Notes under the pieces: model-generated | Seen by the model: the letters and a program-made list of their open reading frames with translations, nothing else | What the model was told of the DNA's origin: nothing | Databases searched by the model: none | Shown: positions 60,700 to 64,000 of the stretch, in pieces | Numbering within the stretch: position 1 is the stretch's first letter | Layout of the letters: every line of letters begins with the position of its first letter | Origin: Allium sativum | Taxonomy: Eukaryota > Streptophyta > Magnoliopsida > Asparagales > Amaryllidaceae | DNA length: 64,000 nt | Assembly: GCA_030737875.1 (NCBI GenBank) | Contig: CM060912.1 | Location: 210,503,231 to 210,567,230 of the forward strand | Reading direction: 5' to 3' | Position numbers and translations under genes: made by a program

Positions 60700-60768
60700 C
60701 CAGGTCGACTGGGCTGTCGACCTGGTCTAACCAGGTCGACAGGGCTGTCGACAGGGCTGTCGACCTGG
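60700..60768. repeat. GTCGAC hairpin cluster in element I
   Basis: CCAGGTCGAC (60700-60709) pairs perfectly with GTCGACCTGG (60716-60725) around TGGGCT. A second copy has the same arms at 60731-60740 and 60759-60768, with an additional 12-bp AGGGCTGTCGAC unit between them. Confidence 0.9.
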
Positions 60769-60942
60769 TCCAGACCCAGGTCGAACCCAGTCCACCCTGG
60801 CTGGCCTATTCTATGTTGGTCGATTTTCTGTGGTCTGCTTTGTCATTAGGGCTAGGTGGCAGGCTCTAATTGGTCCCTCTTGCGAATGAATGGCTACGAT
60901 CAATCCAAGCAACATCAATGGCCCTAATCAGTTCATAAACTC

Positions 60943-60950
60943 TATAAAAT
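60943..60950 (+). promoter_or_regulatory. TATA box of element I
   Basis: TATAAAAT lies 0.5 kb into the LTR in the setting AAACTCTATAAAATGACC, followed by a CTCTAGCCTCC/CTCTCTTCTTC leader. Confidence 0.55.
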
Positions 60951-62079
60951 GACCCTAGACTCTACCTAGGATTCTTACACAATTCTCTAGCCTCCATTGC
61001 TCTCTTCTTCTAATAAAAAAATAAAAATGGCGTCGCTGCTCTGCTGGAATTAAAACTACAAGATAATCAACATCAGCCTAAGCAGCTCAATTCAAACTAG
61101 AGATTAAAGTTTCTGCAAAGATTCTACAACAAGTTAAAGTTCTTTCTTTAATCCAATCAAGGCAAGTACAGTTATTCTCCGCTATAAACGTTAATTATAA
61201 TTTTGATATGCATTTAAAACTGAGTTTGAGGTTGTATATATATTCTCTTCTGTTGGATCTGTTTTCTGTGACTGTTCTGTATTCCTTTCTTCTTTTCTGT
61301 TTCTATAGCCAGGCTACCACGAGCCTGTGCCCAATCTCATAAAGAGATTAACGTATGAACGCAAAATTTGGGACAATTAATGAATGATGCGAAATTTGAA
61401 AAGACTGAATTGAATGTATGACTTGAGGTCTGAGGCATAAAATATATTGGACATGTGACTTGGGATTGGATGCATAAATTTGACTATGAACATATAATTT
61501 ATGCATGTTGTATGCATAGTTATGTTGTAATTTAGATCGGTAATTAATTAGAAAATAAGCATATAAACTAGTTTTAGACCTATGCATATTCTGTGATAAA
61601 AGAAGAAGAGGAACCACTGTAAGATTACATATGATTTGAGACTTTGGACAAAATGCATATAAAAGTCAAGATTGGATTTTTAGAAGATATGATTTAGATT
61701 TTTGGGTATAGTTTGCATAATGATTCATGACTTAAAAAGAAGAAGATATGGAAGCTTAGGTGTAAAAGATTTGCATTAATTAGGATATCTATTATTGTGA
61801 TTACACCTAAATAGGGATTTTTGGATATATGGCATGCATTGAAATTAATGGTTATATTTGGTATAATTTATATGTGAATCTGCTGTAAGATGCTAGTTTA
61901 ACAAAAATTGGAACATATGTTATATGGCAAATTATGTCCATATTCTGTGCTATGTAACTTTATGCAAACATGGAGTGTATGTTGTGAATCATGACAATTA
62001 TGTAAGCATATGAATTTAGGCCAATTTATGATTGGGCAAGGCATGTAAATAGAACTTTTACAAATATTAAATTTTCTAA

Positions 62080-62290
62080 ATCTGCTAATTTGTCTAGTTG
62101 CCTAAACTGCTAGTTTTGTTATATTGCCTAGACTGCTAATTAGATTGAAATGCCTAATCTGTTAAATTTGTCGGTTGAAATGCCTAACATGTTATATGCC
62201 AAAATCTGCTAAGTTGCTAAATCTGTTAAATCCGTTAAGTCATATAAAATCTGTTATCTGCTATGTTGATATAATCATCCTGTTATTGAT
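62080..62290 (+). repeat. Degenerate TGCCTAA.CTG(C/T)TA repeats in element I
   Basis: Short units such as TTGCCTAAACTGCTAG, TTGCCTAGACTGCTAA and ATGCCTAATCTGTTAA recur about every 27-33 bases and fade into AATCTGTTA units. Confidence 0.65.
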
Positions 62291-62376
62291 ATAATCTGAA
62301 TTGGCATATTGGGCGTGCGCATAAACGGTAAATTATTAATTAATTGGCCGCAAAGATAAACATGGCTAACTCGAGG

Positions 62377-62450
62377 TTAGAATGAGTTTGCGGCGTAAAT
62401 CTGCCCGGAACCGCCCGGCACATCCAGTGGCCGCAAACAATAGGTTCTAA
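62377..62450 (+). other. Two-tier hairpin, unit 1, in element I
   Basis: The outer stem TTAGAA (62377-62382)/TTCTAA (62445-62450) encloses a perfect 9-bp inner stem GTTTGCGGC (62386-62394)/GCCGCAAAC (62430-62438) and a 35-nt loop containing CTGCCCGGAACCGCCCGGCA. Confidence 0.6.
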
Positions 62451-62487
62451 TGTGAGAAGTTAGTCATAACATGCGTAAGACACGAGG

Positions 62488-62560
62488 TTAGGTCTGGCTT
62501 ATGGCAGAAGTCTGCCCGGAACCGCCCGGCATATCCAGCGGCCACAAGCTACCGACCTAA
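62488..62560 (+). other. Two-tier hairpin, unit 2, in element I
   Basis: The outer stem is TTAGGTC (62488-62494)/GACCTAA (62554-62560). The inner stem is GCTTATGGC (62497-62505)/GCCACAAGC (62541-62549), with 8 of 9 pairs. The loop is again exactly 35 nt with the same CTGCCCGGAACCGCCCGGCA core. Confidence 0.6.
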
Positions 62561-63189
62561 TGTGAGAGGTCTGTGCATTAATAATTATTTAATGCAAATC
62601 TAAGATAAGAATGACGTCTAAAACGTACTGGGGAAAAATAGGGTTAAACCAAAGGGATTAATAAATGTAGTAAAACCCGTCCATGAATTTGTAGGCCCAA
62701 TACAAAGTTAGACAAATCTGAAACATCTGTACATCTGACCCGTTAGTCTGAAAACTTGTTAACTTAATTTGTGAATTAGTAAATCTGAACTCTGTATGTC
62801 TGAACTTGTAAACAAGTTAATCTGAAATCTGTTAGTCTGGGGACACAAGGTTAGGAGGGGAATTACTTGTGTCATCTGTTGTTTGGGACCCATATTAGTC
62901 AGTAACCCTTTCTGGTATCAAAACTTTGACCCAACAGTAGGTAGGGTCCGGGCACGCTTACTGAACTAATTATAAGTGGTTCATTCTGATAATGGCGAGG
63001 GGTGTTGATGGTGCGTTCCAACCGGGTCATGTGCGTGCATGGATCCCGGTCTTCCTCTGAGGATGTAAGACGCCGTGACATCTGTAAATAGGTCTGTGCC
63101 AATTGGTTGTCACTTTAGGGAGTGATACACCCTACTGTGGGGCCGACACAGGATATTTATGTATTAGGGAGCCGATCGCTTGGGGTAGG

Positions 63190-63430
63190 GTTTTAGGGTA
63201 CGCTTAGTTCTGTCTGTTTCTGTTGGTACCGTCTGTTTCTGTTGGGTGGTAACACCTGTCTGTTTCTGTGTGGTACCGTCTGTTCGGGTGGTAAAGGCCC
63301 ATTACTAGTGTACACCTAATTCTACATTCTGTTTCCGTAGAGATAAATCTGTTTCTACTTCTGTCTGTTTCTGATCGGGTAGTAAAGGCCCATTATTAGC
63401 ATTCTGTTTCTGTTAAAGTATTCTGTACCC
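63190..63430 (+). repeat. TCTGTTTCTG-rich repeats in element I
   Basis: GTCTGTTTCTG(T) recurs at least eight times, and a longer unit (GGGTRGTAAAGGCCCATTA) is doubled at about 63285 and 63378. Confidence 0.7.
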
Positions 63431-64000
63431 GTTCCTGCTTCAATTTAGACATTAGGGTGACACCTAATTCTGCTATACTAGTATTAGTGCAGAGAAGTGT
63501 AAAACAATAGTTTATATCATTCTGTTTTTCTGTTATTTCTGCTACACCTGTTATAGTTATCTCACATCCAGTTTTATGTTCATATCATATTATTATTATC
63601 TGTTCATATGCTGAAAGTCACTGGACTTGCCAGACTTTTTGTCTGACCCTTGTTGTTTCGCCTCCTTTCTTCCGTTTCCCCCCCAGGTTATCCAAGGAGG
63701 GAAATACTTTAGCTTGGTCCGGATTTCTCTTTGCTTGAAGTGCTTAAAGTATGGCTTGGCTCTGTATAGCTTCCGTTCCATGGGGATTATGATTTTAAAC
63801 TATGCATTTTGAAGGCTTTTGTACAAGACTGATATTTTGTACTTGAATTCTGAAATTGAAAGGATGTAACCATATTAATTTCTGTTTCCGCTGTATTAAA
63901 GTTAAAATTTTTCAAGTACTGTTTTATCTGTCTTGTAAGTTTCTGTTCTGTTTACTAAAATGCTCCACCAAAGTTAAGGCATTCCCTTTGTGAGTGACCT

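Larger units (their letters stand above)
60437..64000 (+). mobile_element. LTR of element I, start only (Ty3/gypsy-type, plus strand)
   Basis: The LTR starts TGTAACACCCCGTG and contains a promoter-type module (GAGTCCGTATGAAAAAG near 60581), a GTCGAC hairpin cluster, a TATAAAAT box, twin structured repeats and CTGTTTCTG-rich sequence. No LTR end or PBS is reached by 64000, so it is over 3.5 kb long. No coding frame is supported; the longest are under 95 codons. Confidence 0.65.

Noticed and set aside
60666..60869. 67-codon frame across the GTCGAC hairpins of element I
   Set aside because: It is a translation of palindromic repeats (Val-Asp-Arg runs) in LTR U3 sequence.
63596..63812. Two opposing 61-codon frames near the window end
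   Set aside because: They are short and overlapping, in LTR-type sequence without start context or similarity to a known protein.

Overview
The window reads as repeat-rich nuclear DNA of a seed plant, probably an angiosperm. It is AT-rich and I see no host gene, tRNA or rRNA. Almost every base can be assigned to LTR retrotransposons with the plant signature of a TG...CA LTR, an initiator-Met-tRNA primer-binding site (TGGTATCAGAGC) and a purine-rich tract before the 3' LTR. I label the elements A to I (D and E unused).

Layout. 1-13165 is a minus-strand A-type element (F), its internal region split by a minus-strand B-type element (G, 428-6067, target duplication TCAGC). F itself sits in the 3' LTR of a minus-strand element C (13166-15715 plus 43012-50479). 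Element B (15717-43011, plus, target duplication TACAA) is inserted exactly at C's polypurine tract/3' LTR junction, and element A (19577-33105, plus, target duplication GAAGT) is inserted in B's 5' LTR. C lies in an LTR of element H (50480-54911, minus). Then comes a degenerate Ty1/copia element of Sirevirus type (54923-60436, plus), cut on its right by a further LTR (I, 60437 to the window end, plus). LTR divergence sampled by eye (about 1% for A, 4-5% for B, 12% for C) fits the nesting order.

A, B, C and F are non-autonomous elements with giant LTRs (5.1-6.4 kb) and short non-coding interiors (3.25 kb in A, 1.04 kb in B, 1.46 kb in C), i.e. LARD-like. The sequence before the 3' LTR (GGACGAAA, then AAGTGGGG(G/A)AGAT, then TGTAAT) resembles that of Ty3/gypsy chromoviruses of the Tekay/Del group, which would be the likely source of the proteins that mobilise them. 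The only substantial coding sequence is the decayed copia pol (protease, integrase, reverse transcriptase, RNase H) plus an intact 169-codon ORF behind it.

The most interesting signal is structural. (1) A, B, C and F all carry a hairpin downstream of the primer-binding site with a shared CTGATGATG-like stem, at matched distances (about 650 nt in A and F, about 330 nt in B and C). In three of them the loop holds a self-complementary motif (GCGCGC, GCTATAGC, TCCGGA), as expected of a retroviral-type dimerisation/packaging site kept in RNAs that code for nothing. (2) The LTRs are packed with repeated short inverted repeats whose stems change while pairing is kept: four hairpins in B, two palindrome types in A, a fixed 10-nt loop on different stems in H, and twin two-tier hairpins in I. 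These read like selected RNA or DNA structures and are the best candidates here for something undescribed.
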